Assembly: GCA_965279705.1 (NCBI GenBank)
Contig: OZ257257.1
Location: 1-64,000 of the forward strand
Reading direction: 5' to 3'
DNA from: Stagnimonas sp965279705
GTDB taxonomy: Bacteria > Pseudomonadota > Gammaproteobacteria > Nevskiales > Nevskiaceae
DNA length: 64,000 nt
Position 1 is the stretch's first letter; each line of letters begins with the position of its first letter. The position numbers were made by a program, and so were the translations under genes. Below the pieces are notes generated by a model, which saw only the letters and a list, made by a program, of their open reading frames with translations, was not told where the DNA came from and searched no databases. Below, piece after piece: positions 26,801 to 35,308 of the stretch.

Positions 26801-28268
26801 TTTTTCGCGTCAGGGTATTGCGACCCCAGCCCAGGCGTTTGGCGGCTTCGATACGCTGACCCTTGGTGGCTTCCAGCGCGATCTCCAGCAGGGCGCGCTC
26901 GAAAGCGGGAGCGGCTTCATCGAGCAGACCATCGCGGCCTTTTTCCAGCTCGGCGCGGCCCCAGTTTCGGAGTGCGGTGAGCCAATCCGAAGGCTCATGC
27001 GCTGGTGCAGTTGCAAGGCCCGCGGTTGTGATGCCAGGGAAAACAGTGCTGGTTGCAATCGTCGGCTCGGCACGGGCAGCGGTATCGACCACCGCCAAGA
27101 TTTCCGGCGGCAGATCCTGCAGGTGAATCTCGCGGCCGGGCGCCATCACGGTGAGCCAGCGGCAGGTATTTTCAAGCTGACGGACGTTGCCCGGCCATTG
27201 ATATCCCGAAAGCGCGGTCATCACCTCTGGCAGAGCCAGCTTCGGCTCGGTTTTAAGCTCTTCGGCAGCACGGGCGAGAAAGTGACGCATCAGCGGCGGC
27301 ACGTCTTCTCGACGCTCGCGCAGTGCCGGTATGCGCACGCGGATGACGTTGAGCCGGTGGAAAAGATCTTCGCGAAAGCGCCCTTCGCTAACCAGCACAT
27401 CGAGGTTCTGGTGGGTGGCGGCAACCACACGCACATCCACCTTGATGGGCTGGGTGCCGCCGACGCGATAGAACTCGCCGTTCTGCAACACCCGCAGCAG
27501 GCGGGTCTGCAAGTCAGCCGGCATGTCGCCGATTTCATCGAGAAACAGGGTTCCACCATCGGCCTGCTCGAAGCGGCCTTTGCGCAGCGTGGCCGCACCG
27601 GTGAACGCGCCGCGCTCGTGGCCGAAGAACTCCGACTCCAGCAGATCCTTGGGGATAGCGGCAGTATTGATGGCGATGAACGGCCTGCTGGCGCGTGGTG
27701 AGGTCTCGTGCAGGGCACTGGCAACCAGTTCCTTGCCGGTGCCGGATTCGCCGGTGACCATCACCGTGATGTTGCTCTGCGCCAAACGACCAATCGCGCG
27801 GAATACATCCTGCATCGCCGGTGCCTCGCCGATGATGGCGGCGGTAGGCGGCGGCACCGGCGGAGCGGAGGCCAGGCTGCGCGGCTTGGCCGCACGGCGT
27901 ACCAACGTGGCAGCGGCATCGAGATCGAAAGGCTTGGGCAGATACTCGAACGCGCCGCCCTTGTAGCTGGCCACGGCGGCGTCGAGATCGGAGTGTGCGG
28001 TCATGATGATGACCGGCAGCGTCGGCCACTTGGCACGCACCCGCTCAAGCAGCGCCAGACCATCGATGCCCGGCATGCGGATGTCGGAGACCAGCACATC
28101 CGGCTGCTCGTCGATCAGCGCATCCAGCAGCTCCGTAGAACCCTCGAACGCGCGCACGGCCATGCCGTCCCGCGAGAGTGATTTTTCAAGCACCCAGCGG
28201 ATCGATTCGTCGTCATCCACCACCCAGACCACGATGGCGGGACGCGACTCGGTGACTGAAATATTCAT
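26769..28268 (-). CDS. ntrC: Nitrogen regulation response regulator NtrC (NR-I)
   Basis: 499 residues. The receiver domain has the acidic pocket VVDDDES, phosphoacceptor D62 in VSDIRMP and the conserved lysine in LPKPFD. The sigma-54 activator AAA+ domain has Walker A GESGTGKE, the sigma-54 contact GAFTGA and GGTLFLDEIGDMP. The C-terminal Fis-type helix-turn-helix reads AAKRLGWGRNTLTRKIKELG. It activates sigma-54 promoters under nitrogen limitation when phosphorylated by NtrB. It overlaps ntrB by four bases (ATGA). Likely targets in this window are the glnK-amtB promoter, and possibly those of glnA and the second PII gene. Confidence 0.97.
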   Translation of the reverse strand: MNISVTESRPAIVVWVVDDDESIRWVLEKSLSRDGMAVRAFEGSTELLDALIDEQPDVLVSDIRMPGIDGLALLERVRAKWPTLPVIIMTAHSDLDAAVASYKGGAFEYLPKPFDLDAAATLVRRAAKPRSLASAPPVPPPTAAIIGEAPAMQDVFRAIGRLAQSNITVMVTGESGTGKELVASALHETSPRASRPFIAINTAAIPKDLLESEFFGHERGAFTGAATLRKGRFEQADGGTLFLDEIGDMPADLQTRLLRVLQNGEFYRVGGTQPIKVDVRVVAATHQNLDVLVSEGRFREDLFHRLNVIRVRIPALRERREDVPPLMRHFLARAAEELKTEPKLALPEVMTALSGYQWPGNVRQLENTCRWLTVMAPGREIHLQDLPPEILAVVDTAARAEPTIATSTVFPGITTAGLATAPAHEPSDWLTALRNWGRAELEKGRDGLLDEAAPAFERALLEIALEATKGQRIEAAKRLGWGRNTLTRKIKELGLGDDE

Positions 28269-29374
28269 TCCACGCCCTTGGCCTTCGCCGTTTCATCCAT
28301 CTGCACAAAGGGCAGATAAATGGAAAAAATGGTTTGCCCCGGACGGCTTGCGCATTCGATCAACCCTCCGTGGCTGTGGATCAACACCTGAGCAATGGGC
28401 AGGCCAAGTCCGGTCCCTTCGGGGCGCGTGGTCACCATCGGGTAGAAGATTTTTTCCATCATCTCCGGCGCGATGCCCGTGCCGCTGTCTTCGATGTCGA
28501 TTTGCGCCACCAGTTTGTGGCGGTGCCCTGCCAGCGTGAACTGCCGTCGGGTACGCGTGCGCAGCAACACGGTGCCGGCGCTGCCCTCCAACGCCTGCAA
28601 GGCATTGCGGGCGACGTTGAGCACGGCCTGTATCAGCTGCTCGCGGTCGGCAAACACATCGGGTATCGAAGGGTCGTAGTCGCGCAGCACGGTGACGTTG
28701 TCCTGGCCCTCGGCCTGGGCGAGCTGCCGCACGTGCTCGATCACCTCATGGATGTTCAGCGCGACCTTCTGCGGTAGCCGGTTGGGGCCGAGCATGCGGT
28801 TGACGAGGTTTTGCAGGCGGTCGGCCTCTTTGATGATGACCTGCGTATATTCACGATGCTCGCTGTCGGGAAACTCCCGCTCCAGCAGCTGTGCTGCGCC
28901 GCGGATACCTCCGAGCGGGTTCTTGATCTCGTGCGCCAAGCCACGAATCATCGCCCGGCTGGCTTGGTGCTGGGCCGAGACCATCTCGTCGCGCGAGATG
29001 CGCAGGTGGCGATCCAGAGGCAGCAGCTCCATCAAAAGCCCACGCAGCTTGCCGTCCTGAAACGGCGTTACCGTCCAATCAACGGTCAAAGGTGGATGAC
29101 CGCTGTGCACGAGCCGCGTCTCCCGCTCGATGAAGCCGGCAAACGATCCGACGGCTTGCTTGAGACGGGCTTCGTGCATTTGAAAGTGCGGGATGGCCTG
29201 CAACAGCGGCTCATTGAGCGCATGTTTGCGGCCTATGCCAAACAAACTTTCCGCAGCGAAATTAAGCCCTGCGATGTTGAGCTGCTGATCAACGCAAATT
29301 ACGGCCGATGTCAGGCCATCCAGCAAGGTTTCAGCCTTGACCTTGGGAATTTTGGTTCGGGGGAGCAGTGCCAT
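28265..29374 (-). CDS. ntrB: Nitrogen sensor histidine kinase NtrB (NR-II)
   Basis: 369 residues from the ATG at 29374. An N-terminal PAS domain (about 10-120) is followed by the H-box RGLAHEIKNPLGG with H148, then the HATPase boxes (NVARNALQALE, DSGTGIAPE, GTGLGLPIAQ). It has no membrane segment, as expected for NtrB, which phosphorylates or dephosphorylates NtrC depending on PII. Two PII genes are present at 59.5 and 61.6 kb. A TTG five codons upstream is an alternative start. The coupling to ntrC by a four-base overlap shows a single operon. Confidence 0.96.
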   Translation of the reverse strand: MALLPRTKIPKVKAETLLDGLTSAVICVDQQLNIAGLNFAAESLFGIGRKHALNEPLLQAIPHFQMHEARLKQAVGSFAGFIERETRLVHSGHPPLTVDWTVTPFQDGKLRGLLMELLPLDRHLRISRDEMVSAQHQASRAMIRGLAHEIKNPLGGIRGAAQLLEREFPDSEHREYTQVIIKEADRLQNLVNRMLGPNRLPQKVALNIHEVIEHVRQLAQAEGQDNVTVLRDYDPSIPDVFADREQLIQAVLNVARNALQALEGSAGTVLLRTRTRRQFTLAGHRHKLVAQIDIEDSGTGIAPEMMEKIFYPMVTTRPEGTGLGLPIAQVLIHSHGGLIECASRPGQTIFSIYLPFVQMDETAKAKGVE

Positions 29375-29424
29375 GCCCGAGTCTCGCAAAACTCACACCA
29401 GTTTGGGGCTGGGAGCGCCTCCAA

Positions 29425-29444
29425 ATAGAGCGCTGACGCTCTAT
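29425..29444. repeat. Short perfect hairpin between DUF4124 gene and ntrB
   Basis: ATAGAGCG, a CTGA loop and CGCTCTAT. It lies in the 100-base gap upstream of ntrB. It could weaken read-through from the DUF4124 gene; there is no strong T tract. Confidence 0.5.
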
Positions 29445-29474
29445 ATTTACGCCTGCAACGCTCTTAAATGGTGC

Positions 29475-30008
29475 CTACCGAACTGTTGGCGGTTTGGAAT
29501 GAAACGTCACTGGTGGTGCACGCATCAATTCCTTGCCGGCAGAGTCGAGAACGGCTGCCGTAACGGTGTGTTCGCCGCGCTCGATTCCGTTGAAGGTCAT
29601 GCTGGTCGCAGCGATGGGCCGCGCATTTTTTGCAGCCCCATCCAGATAAAAAATCACACCGGCACCTACAGGCAAAGCGGGTGAGACCGACACGGCAACA
29701 TTCACCACGCCCTGCGCGTCGCGAAAGATCTCGTCCTGAACCGGGGCAAGAATGCGAACCTCCTTCACCATAGCCGTCGGCACTGCCGCTTTGGCTTCCG
29801 CATCCAGCGGCGAGAGAGGCAAGGCCTTGTTGCCGGCGCGATTTGAATAAGTCTGGATTTCAGGCAACGCCGCCGGCTTCGCATCCTTGCTGGGCGGCTG
29901 ACCGCCGTAGTGGATCACGCCTTCTTTATCCACCCAACGATAGACGCTATCGGCTGCAAAAACCGATACGGCAGAAAGAACCAAGGCTAAAGCGAGAGCA
30001 GTACGCAT
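29475..30008 (-). CDS. DUF4124 protein with C-terminal Ig-like region
   Basis: 177 residues from the ATG at 30008. The signal peptide is LALALVLSAVSVFA. The DUF4124 motif follows (SVYRWVDKEGVIHYGGQPP). From about residue 80 a beta-rich section (VRILAPVQDEIFRDAQGVVN..., GIERGEHTVTAAVLDSAGKE) resembles an Ig/FN3-like domain. It lies between glnA and ntrB on the same strand and is probably co-oriented by conservation of position rather than by a nitrogen role. The longer frame upstream crosses the opposite-strand gene and was rejected. Confidence 0.85.
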   Translation of the reverse strand: MRTALALALVLSAVSVFAADSVYRWVDKEGVIHYGGQPPSKDAKPAALPEIQTYSNRAGNKALPLSPLDAEAKAAVPTAMVKEVRILAPVQDEIFRDAQGVVNVAVSVSPALPVGAGVIFYLDGAAKNARPIAATSMTFNGIERGEHTVTAAVLDSAGKELMRAPPVTFHSKPPTVR

Positions 30009-30126
30009 GGCTTGAAGACTAGCGATTCGGCGGGGCGGCTGCAATCCAACATATGGGTCGACTTGACCACAACGGCACACGCTAGAAACGGCTAAAGTTT
30101 TACCACTGCACACGGGGGAAATAGCC

Positions 30127-30489
30127 ATGAAATTGCGTCTGGTATGGGGCTTCTTGGGCTGCGCACTGTGGGGTGCGATGTTGATTGGCGCCCCGGATCG
30201 TGCAGAGGCGGACAGCGGTATCTCCAGTTGTCGGCTGGGGTGCGACCAGGCATTGGCGGTGTGCGAACGCAAGCTCGGGCCCAGCGGCAAGTGCCCACAG
30301 CGGCGCTCGGCCTGCAGTGACAAGTGCGGCACGGCCGATCAGCCCCAACGGCTCAGCACACCACAGAAAAAAGTCGATCTGTGCGTACAGCGCTGCGACC
30401 TCAACCGCAGCAGTTGCGAGTCTGCCAATCCGCCCGATGTCGATTACTGCGCAGCAGGCCAGAAAAGCTGCATACAGCGCTGCAAGTAA
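30127..30489 (+). CDS. Small secreted protein with duplicated six-cysteine motif
   Basis: 120 residues with a signal peptide (about 1-28). The mature part has twelve cysteines in two copies of one pattern: C-x3-C-x6-C-x9-C-x6-C-x3-C and, after an 18-residue linker, C-x3-C-x6-C-x10-C-x6-C-x3-C. Each copy reads the same forwards and backwards, which suggests a disulphide-stapled helical hairpin. GGGGGA precedes the ATG by seven bases. It sits on the plus strand, opposite the glnA-ntrBC series, and is followed by a palindrome cluster. I do not recognise a family. An oxidising periplasmic or extracellular location is inferred from the signal and cysteines. Confidence 0.78.
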   Translation: MKLRLVWGFLGCALWGAMLIGAPDRAEADSGISSCRLGCDQALAVCERKLGPSGKCPQRRSACSDKCGTADQPQRLSTPQKKVDLCVQRCDLNRSSCESANPPDVDYCAAGQKSCIQRCK

Positions 30490-30492
30490 CCA

Positions 30493-30660
30493 CAAAAAGA
30501 AACCCCGCCGAAGCGGGGTGAGCCGGGTCGTTAGCGAACAGCCAGTGGCTGTTCGCCCGGCGAACGGGTGTGCAGGGATGCACACCCTGGGGTTCGTAAA
30601 TGGCCTGAAGCCCCGCCACGGACGGCAAAAAAGAAACCCTGCCGAAGCAGGGTTCTTTCG
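30493..30660. repeat. Palindrome cluster between the Cys-rich gene and glnA
   Basis: Four hairpins lie in about 165 bases: ACCCCGC-CGAA-GCGGGGT (about 30502-30519), GCGAACAGCC with GGCTGTTCGC (30534-30556), GGGTGTGCA with TGCACACCC (30566-30587), and CCCTGC-CGAA-GCAGGG (about 30637-30652). The outer two are near copies of each other. The last one has a T-rich tail on the minus strand and can terminate glnA; the first can terminate the Cys-rich gene. The inner two look like extragenic palindromic repeat material. Confidence 0.75.
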
Positions 30661-30675
30661 AAGCAAAGCTCGCTG

Positions 30676-32091
30676 TTACAGCGAGTAATACATCTCGAAC
30701 TCGACCGGGTGCGTGGTCATGCGGAACTTGGTGACTTCCTGCATCTTCAGCTCGATGTAGGCATCGATCACTTCATCGGTAAACACGCCGCCCTTCTTCA
30801 GGAACTCGCGGTTCTTGTCGAGGTGCTCCAGCGCCATATCCAAGCTGTGGCAAACGCGCGGGATCTTGGCGTCTTCCTCAGGCGGGAGGTGGTAGAGATC
30901 CTTGTCGGACGGCTCGCCCGGATGGATCTTGTTCTGGATGCCATCGAGGCCGGCCATCATCATCGCCGCAAAGGCAAGGTAAGGATTGGCCGAACTGTCG
31001 GGGAAGCGCACTTCGATGCGACGACCCTTGGGGTTGGCGATGTAGGGAATACGGATCGAGGCCGAGCGATTACGGGCCGAGTAGGCCAGCATCACGGGCG
31101 CTTCAAAACCAGGAACCAGACGCTTGTAGCTATTGGTGCCGGGGTTGGTGAAGGCGTTGATCGTCTTCGCGTGCTTCAGGATGCCGCCGATGTAGAACAG
31201 CGCCAGCTCGCTCAGGCCGCCGTAGTTGCCATCCGGGCCGGTGAACAGGTTCTTGCCGTCCTTCGCCAGCGACTGGTGCACGTGCATGCCGCTGCCGTTG
31301 TCTCCGACGATGGGCTTGGGCATGAAGGTCGCGGTCTTGCCAAACTGGTGGGCGACGTTCTGCACGACGTATTTGAGCTTCAGCACTTCGTCGGCCTTCT
31401 TGACCAAGGTGCCGAACTTCACACCGATTTCGCACTGGCCGCCGGTAGCGACTTCGTGGTGGTGGACTTCGGTGACGATGCCGACTTCTTCCAGCGTGGT
31501 GCACATCGCGCTGCGGATATCCTGCAGGGCATCGACCGGCGGCACGGGGAAGTAACCACCCTTCAGGCCAGGACGGTGACCGGTGTTGCCGTGCTCGTAA
31601 GCCTTGCCGGAGTTCCACACCGCGTTCTCGGCGTCGATCTCGACGAAGCAGCCCTTGAGGCCGGAGTCGAAACGCACGCTGTCGAAGATGAAAAACTCGT
31701 TCTCGGGGCCGAAGTAAGCCGTGTCGGCGATGCCCGTGCTCTTCAGGTATTCCTCGGCGCGCTTGGCGATCGAGCGCGGGTCGCGCGAGTAGCCCTGGCC
31801 AGTGGCGGGCTCGAGCACATCGCAGGTAATGACGAGTGTGGTGTCTTCAAAGAAAGGATCGATGAAGGCGGTAGAGGCGTCCGGCATGAGGATCATGTCG
31901 GACTCGTTGATGCCCTTCCAGCCGGCGATCGAGGAGCCATCGAACATCTTGCCGTCCTGGAACAGCTCGGCGTCGATAGTGTGGCTCGGCACGGTGACAT
32001 GCTGTTCCTTGCCCTTGGTGTCGCAAAAGCGGAAGTCGACAAACTTGACTTCCTTGTCTTTGATGATCTTGAGAACGTCTGAACCCGACAT
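30676..32091 (-). CDS. glnA: Type I glutamine synthetase
   Basis: 471 residues, the normal length of GlnA. The beta-grasp start FVDFRFCDTKGKEQH, MFDGSSIAGW, the metal site GPENEFFIFD, the ATP site KPIVGDNGSGMHVHQS and RNRSASIRIP are all present. Y400 in KDLYHLPPEE is the adenylylation site, so activity is probably also controlled by GlnE. The enzyme makes glutamine from glutamate and ammonia. AGGAGA precedes the ATG. A sigma-54-type promoter element lies about 130 bases upstream. The orientation and order with ntrB and ntrC match the classic glnA-ntrB-ntrC cluster with one inserted gene. Confidence 0.98.
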   Translation of the reverse strand: MSGSDVLKIIKDKEVKFVDFRFCDTKGKEQHVTVPSHTIDAELFQDGKMFDGSSIAGWKGINESDMILMPDASTAFIDPFFEDTTLVITCDVLEPATGQGYSRDPRSIAKRAEEYLKSTGIADTAYFGPENEFFIFDSVRFDSGLKGCFVEIDAENAVWNSGKAYEHGNTGHRPGLKGGYFPVPPVDALQDIRSAMCTTLEEVGIVTEVHHHEVATGGQCEIGVKFGTLVKKADEVLKLKYVVQNVAHQFGKTATFMPKPIVGDNGSGMHVHQSLAKDGKNLFTGPDGNYGGLSELALFYIGGILKHAKTINAFTNPGTNSYKRLVPGFEAPVMLAYSARNRSASIRIPYIANPKGRRIEVRFPDSSANPYLAFAAMMMAGLDGIQNKIHPGEPSDKDLYHLPPEEDAKIPRVCHSLDMALEHLDKNREFLKKGGVFTDEVIDAYIELKMQEVTKFRMTTHPVEFEMYYSL

Positions 32092-32219
32092 CGGTAATCT
32101 CCTGCTGGGGTTAATGAATCGTCTAGTGAGCTGCTTGAGGGTAAAGGGCGAAATCGCTGGCCGCTTCAGGCCGCTTTAATCTGGCATCGCTCCATTCCTT
32201 GAGCGATGCCCTGTTTTGA

Positions 32220-32235
32220 TGCAGCAACCATGCCA
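32220..32235 (-). promoter_or_regulatory. Candidate sigma-54 promoter of glnA
   Basis: Read on the minus strand, TGGCATGGTTGCTGCA has the GG-N10-GC spacing and close matches to TGGCACG and TTGCA. Transcription would start near 32208, leaving a leader of about 117 bases before the glnA ATG. I see no convincing NtrC site further upstream. The rest of the 32092-32381 gap shows nothing else. Confidence 0.55.
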
Positions 32236-32381
32236 CGAGCGCCGCGCAACGTGCACAAAAAAGGGCAGCAGCACTGCCGGGAACAAGTCTAGCGACCCGC
32301 ACCGGCACAAGAAAGGCGGCCATGATTTCGATTGCGCCTGCGTTCTTCACAAGGCCAAAGCTGCCATCGGCGTGCAGATTT

Positions 32382-32666
32382 TCATTTTTCGCTCTGCGCG
32401 GGCGCTTTGTTGTCGGGCGCGCTGGCTGATTGATCACCCACTTCTGCTGTGACATGTCCACCCGAAAGACAGGTTTTCATGAACGCTACGCGGTCATCTC
32501 CTTTCAGGGCTTTCTCCTTTGCATCGGCAGCGCAATCGGTCATCCGCTGCTGCTGAGCCAGTTGTTTATCGGAGAACTGTTTCTTGGGCTGCGCATCCAC
32601 GGCCAAAGCGCCGCTGACCATCGAAGCGCCAAATATGAAAACGGCAAACATCATGAACTTGCGCAT
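32382..32666 (-). CDS. psiF: PsiF-family protein
   Basis: 94 residues from the ATG at 32666, with GGAAGGA six bases upstream. A signal peptide (MMFAVFIFGASMVSGALA) is followed by the PsiF repeat, seen as RMTDCAADAKEKALKGDDR and FMKTCLSG. PsiF of E. coli is induced by phosphate starvation and has no known activity. Only one repeat is visible, whereas some relatives have two. The frame extends eight codons further but would cover the ribosome site. Confidence 0.88.
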   Translation of the reverse strand: MRKFMMFAVFIFGASMVSGALAVDAQPKKQFSDKQLAQQQRMTDCAADAKEKALKGDDRVAFMKTCLSGGHVTAEVGDQSASAPDNKAPAQSEK

Positions 32667-32723
32667 CCGTCTTCCTTCCTTGTATTCCATCCCATTCGGC
32701 GCGGGTAAGAAGATGAGACCGCA

Positions 32724-33560
32724 TTATCGCCGCGCCATGAACGCCACTCGCTCAAACAAATGCACGTCGGCCTCGTTCTTCAGCAGCGCACCGTAAAGCG
32801 GTGGCAGGGTTTTCTTGGTGGCAGTTTCACGCAAGGCATCAACGGGAATGTCTTCCGCCACCAAGAGCTTCAGCCAATCCAGCAACTCGGAGGTTGAGGG
32901 CTTCTTCTTCAGGCCCTGAATCTCACGCAAGCCGAAGAACACCTGCATCGCCTCGTTGATGAGCATCTTCTTCAAGCCGGGGAAATGCACATCGACGATC
33001 TTCTGCATCGTCTCCTTGTCCGGGAACTTGATGTAGTGAAAGAAGCAGCGGCGCAGGAAGGCATCCGGCAGTTCCTTCTCGTTGTTACTGGTGATGAGGA
33101 TGATGGGCCGGTGGGTAGCGCGCACGGTTTCGCGGGTCTCGTGCACATAGAACTCCATCTGGTCGATCTCGCGTAGCAAGTCGTTTGGGAACTCGATATC
33201 AGCTTTGTCGATCTCGTCGATCAAGAGCACCGGCCGCACTGGCGAGTCGAAGCATTCCCAAAGCTTGCCCTTGACGATGTAGTTGCCAATGGCGCGGCTT
33301 TTTTCCTCGCCCAGCTGCGCATCGCGCAGGCGCGCGACGGCGTCGTATTCGTAGAGGCCGTGCTGCGCCTTGGTGGTGGACTTGATGCCCCACTCCATGA
33401 ACGGCGCACCGAGCGCCACAGCGATCTCGCGCGCGAGCTGGGTCTTGCCGGTGCCGGGCTCGCCTTTGACGAGCAAGGGACGCTGCAAAGTCACTGCCGC
33501 ATTCACCGCGAGCATGAGGTCGTCGGTTGCAACGTAATTTTCAGAGCCGGTAAAACGCAC
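32724..33560 (-). CDS. MoxR-family AAA+ ATPase
   Basis: 278 residues from a GTG at 33560 with AGGAG seven bases upstream. Walker A is GEPGTGKTQLA, Walker B is VLLIDEIDKAD, sensor 1 is ILITSNNEKELPDAFLRRC, and the lid region follows. MoxR ATPases act as chaperones that assemble metal centres or complexes, usually with a von Willebrand factor A (VWA) protein encoded next door. No VWA gene is seen on either side here; the downstream neighbour is psiF. The divergent gene at 33644 codes for a small periplasmic protein. Confidence 0.92.
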   Translation of the reverse strand: MRFTGSENYVATDDLMLAVNAAVTLQRPLLVKGEPGTGKTQLAREIAVALGAPFMEWGIKSTTKAQHGLYEYDAVARLRDAQLGEEKSRAIGNYIVKGKLWECFDSPVRPVLLIDEIDKADIEFPNDLLREIDQMEFYVHETRETVRATHRPIILITSNNEKELPDAFLRRCFFHYIKFPDKETMQKIVDVHFPGLKKMLINEAMQVFFGLREIQGLKKKPSTSELLDWLKLLVAEDIPVDALRETATKKTLPPLYGALLKNEADVHLFERVAFMARR

Positions 33561-33643
33561 GGTGACACTCCTGCAGGGTGGAGTGGCGAGTTTACCGAAG
33601 CGACGGTGGTATCGTGCTTGTCCACCCTTCGTGCGAACCCGCC

Positions 33644-34003
33644 ATGCTTCGTTCCGTCCGCGTTGCCTGCCTCACTCTTCTGGCCCTGCCTGCCTTTGCA
33701 TTTGCGCAGGCGGATGACACTGCCATACCTGCGTCCACCTGCATCAAGCCCAGTGTGCCGGCCGCCACGGTCACGCTGGACAAGGCCGCAGCCGAGAAGC
33801 TCAATGCTGAAAGCCGCGCCTACGCCGGCTGTGGCGATGCCTACATGAAGGCACGCCGAGCAACTGCCGAGAAGTATCAGCAGATCGCCAATGCGCAGAT
33901 CTCTGCTGCCAATTCTTTCGCCGCCGATTACAACGCTTTTGCGGCGGCACTGGGCGAGTTCAGCAAGGCGCAGGCGGCCAAAGCTGCGCAAGAAAAAAAG
34001 TAG
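33644..34003 (+). CDS. Hypothetical periplasmic protein
   Basis: 119 residues from the ATG at 33644. The signal peptide is VACLTLLALPAFAFA. The mature part has two cysteines (STCIKPS and YAGCGDAY) and a long C-terminal helix rich in Ala, Lys and Gln (KYQQIANAQISAANSF...). No named domain is recognised. It is divergent from the MoxR gene, with 83 bases between them, and ends at a bidirectional terminator. Confidence 0.75.
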   Translation: MLRSVRVACLTLLALPAFAFAQADDTAIPASTCIKPSVPAATVTLDKAAAEKLNAESRAYAGCGDAYMKARRATAEKYQQIANAQISAANSFAADYNAFAAALGEFSKAQAAKAAQEKK

Positions 34004-34016
34004 TCTGATGCAACGC

Positions 34017-34044
34017 AAAACGGCGACCTTGAGGTCGCCGTTTT
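34017..34044. terminator. Bidirectional intrinsic terminator
   Basis: AAAACGGCGACCT and AGGTCGCCGTTTT form a perfect stem between the hypothetical gene and the convergent pgk. Confidence 0.9.
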
Positions 34045-34059
34045 CATTGCAGCCGCTCC

Positions 34060-35238
34060 TCAGCCTTTGGCGCGCGATTCCAGCATCGCCACCGCAGGCA
34101 GCTTCTTGCCTTCCAGAAACTCCAGGAAGGCGCCGCCGCCAGTGGAGACATAGCTGAGCTTGTCGAACACGCCAAACTTGTCCATTGCCGCCAGCGTGTC
34201 GCCGCCACCGGCGAGCGAAAATGCAGGGCTTTCGGCAATGGCATGCGCCAGTACCTTGGTGCCGTTGGCGAAGCTGTTGAACTCGAACACGCCGACGGGG
34301 CCGTTCCAGACAATCGTGCCGCAGCTCTTGAGTTTTTCGGCCAGCATGGCAGCCGTCTTGGGGCCGATGTCGAGGATCATTTCGTCATCCTCCACATCTT
34401 CCACCGCGCGGGTTTCAGCATGGGCTTCGGCAGAGAACTCGGGTGCTACCACCACGTCTATCGGCAGTGGAATGTCGCCGCCACGAGCCTGAATCTTGGC
34501 GAGAATCTCGCGGGCGGTATCGAGCATGTCTTTCTCGTACAGCGACTTGCCGACCGGCTTGCCCATCGCCGCCAGAAACGTGTTGGCAATGCCGCCGCCA
34601 ACGATGAGCTGGTCTGCCACATCTGCGAGGCTCTTCAATAGATCGAGCTTGGTTGACACCTTGCTGCCGCCGACGATGACTGCCAGCGGACGCTTGGGTG
34701 TGGCGAGTGCGCTGCCGAGGGCATCGAGTTCAGCCGCCAGCAGCGGCCCTGCGCAGGCGATGGGGGCGAACATGCCCGCGCCATGCGTTGAACACTCGGC
34801 GCGGTGCGCGGTGCCGAAAGCGTCCATCACATAGATGTCGCAAAGCGCCGCCATTTTTTTCGACAACGCCTCATCGTCCTCCTTTTCGCCCTTGAGGAAG
34901 CGCGTGTTCTCGCCGAGCACGATCTGGCCGGGTTCGAGATCGATACCGTCGATCCAGTTGGTGACCATCGGCACCGTGCGGCCCAGATGCTCCGACAGCC
35001 AGCCGGCAACCGGCGTGAGGGAGTGCGCCGGATCGAACTTGCCCGCCTTGGGCCGGCCCAGGTGGCTGATGACGATCACCGATGCGCCCCGCTCCAGCGC
35101 CAGCTTGAGTGTTGGCAGCGAGGCACGCAGGCGCGCATCGCTGCTGATCTTGCCGTGGGCAATCGGCACGTTGAGATCTTGGCGGATCAGCAGGCGTTTG
35201 CCGGCGAGATCGAGGTCGGTCATGCGGAGGACAGTCAT
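34060..35238 (-). CDS. pgk: Phosphoglycerate kinase
   Basis: 392 residues, normal length. The N-terminal substrate site IRQDLNVPI and VISHLGRPK, the nucleotide site VIVGGSKVSTKLDLLKSL and the C-terminal GGGDTLAAM loop are all present. It transfers phosphate between 1,3-bisphosphoglycerate and ADP in the cytoplasm. It follows gap by 70 bases on the same strand, with a terminator-like hairpin between them. AGGGAA precedes the ATG. Confidence 0.98.
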   Translation of the reverse strand: MTVLRMTDLDLAGKRLLIRQDLNVPIAHGKISSDARLRASLPTLKLALERGASVIVISHLGRPKAGKFDPAHSLTPVAGWLSEHLGRTVPMVTNWIDGIDLEPGQIVLGENTRFLKGEKEDDEALSKKMAALCDIYVMDAFGTAHRAECSTHGAGMFAPIACAGPLLAAELDALGSALATPKRPLAVIVGGSKVSTKLDLLKSLADVADQLIVGGGIANTFLAAMGKPVGKSLYEKDMLDTAREILAKIQARGGDIPLPIDVVVAPEFSAEAHAETRAVEDVEDDEMILDIGPKTAAMLAEKLKSCGTIVWNGPVGVFEFNSFANGTKVLAHAIAESPAFSLAGGGDTLAAMDKFGVFDKLSYVSTGGGAFLEFLEGKKLPAVAMLESRAKG

Positions 35239-35267
35239 GGCGTTTTCCCTGTGAGTTCCAGAAATTG

Positions 35268-35293
35268 AAAAGCCCCGCGGTGACGGGGCTTTT
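35268..35293 (-). terminator. Hairpin between gap and pgk
   Basis: AAAAGCCCCG and CGGGGCTTTT on either side of CGGTGA. On the minus strand it would follow gap and may attenuate transcription into pgk, which suggests that pgk is not made only from the gap transcript. Confidence 0.75.
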
Positions 35294-35308
35294 CGGGTTT
35301 GCTTGTGA

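Noticed and set aside
32252..32267. NtrC-like site near the glnA promoter
   Set aside because: Half-sites match only in part and the spacing is one base short; it also lies too close to the -24 element.
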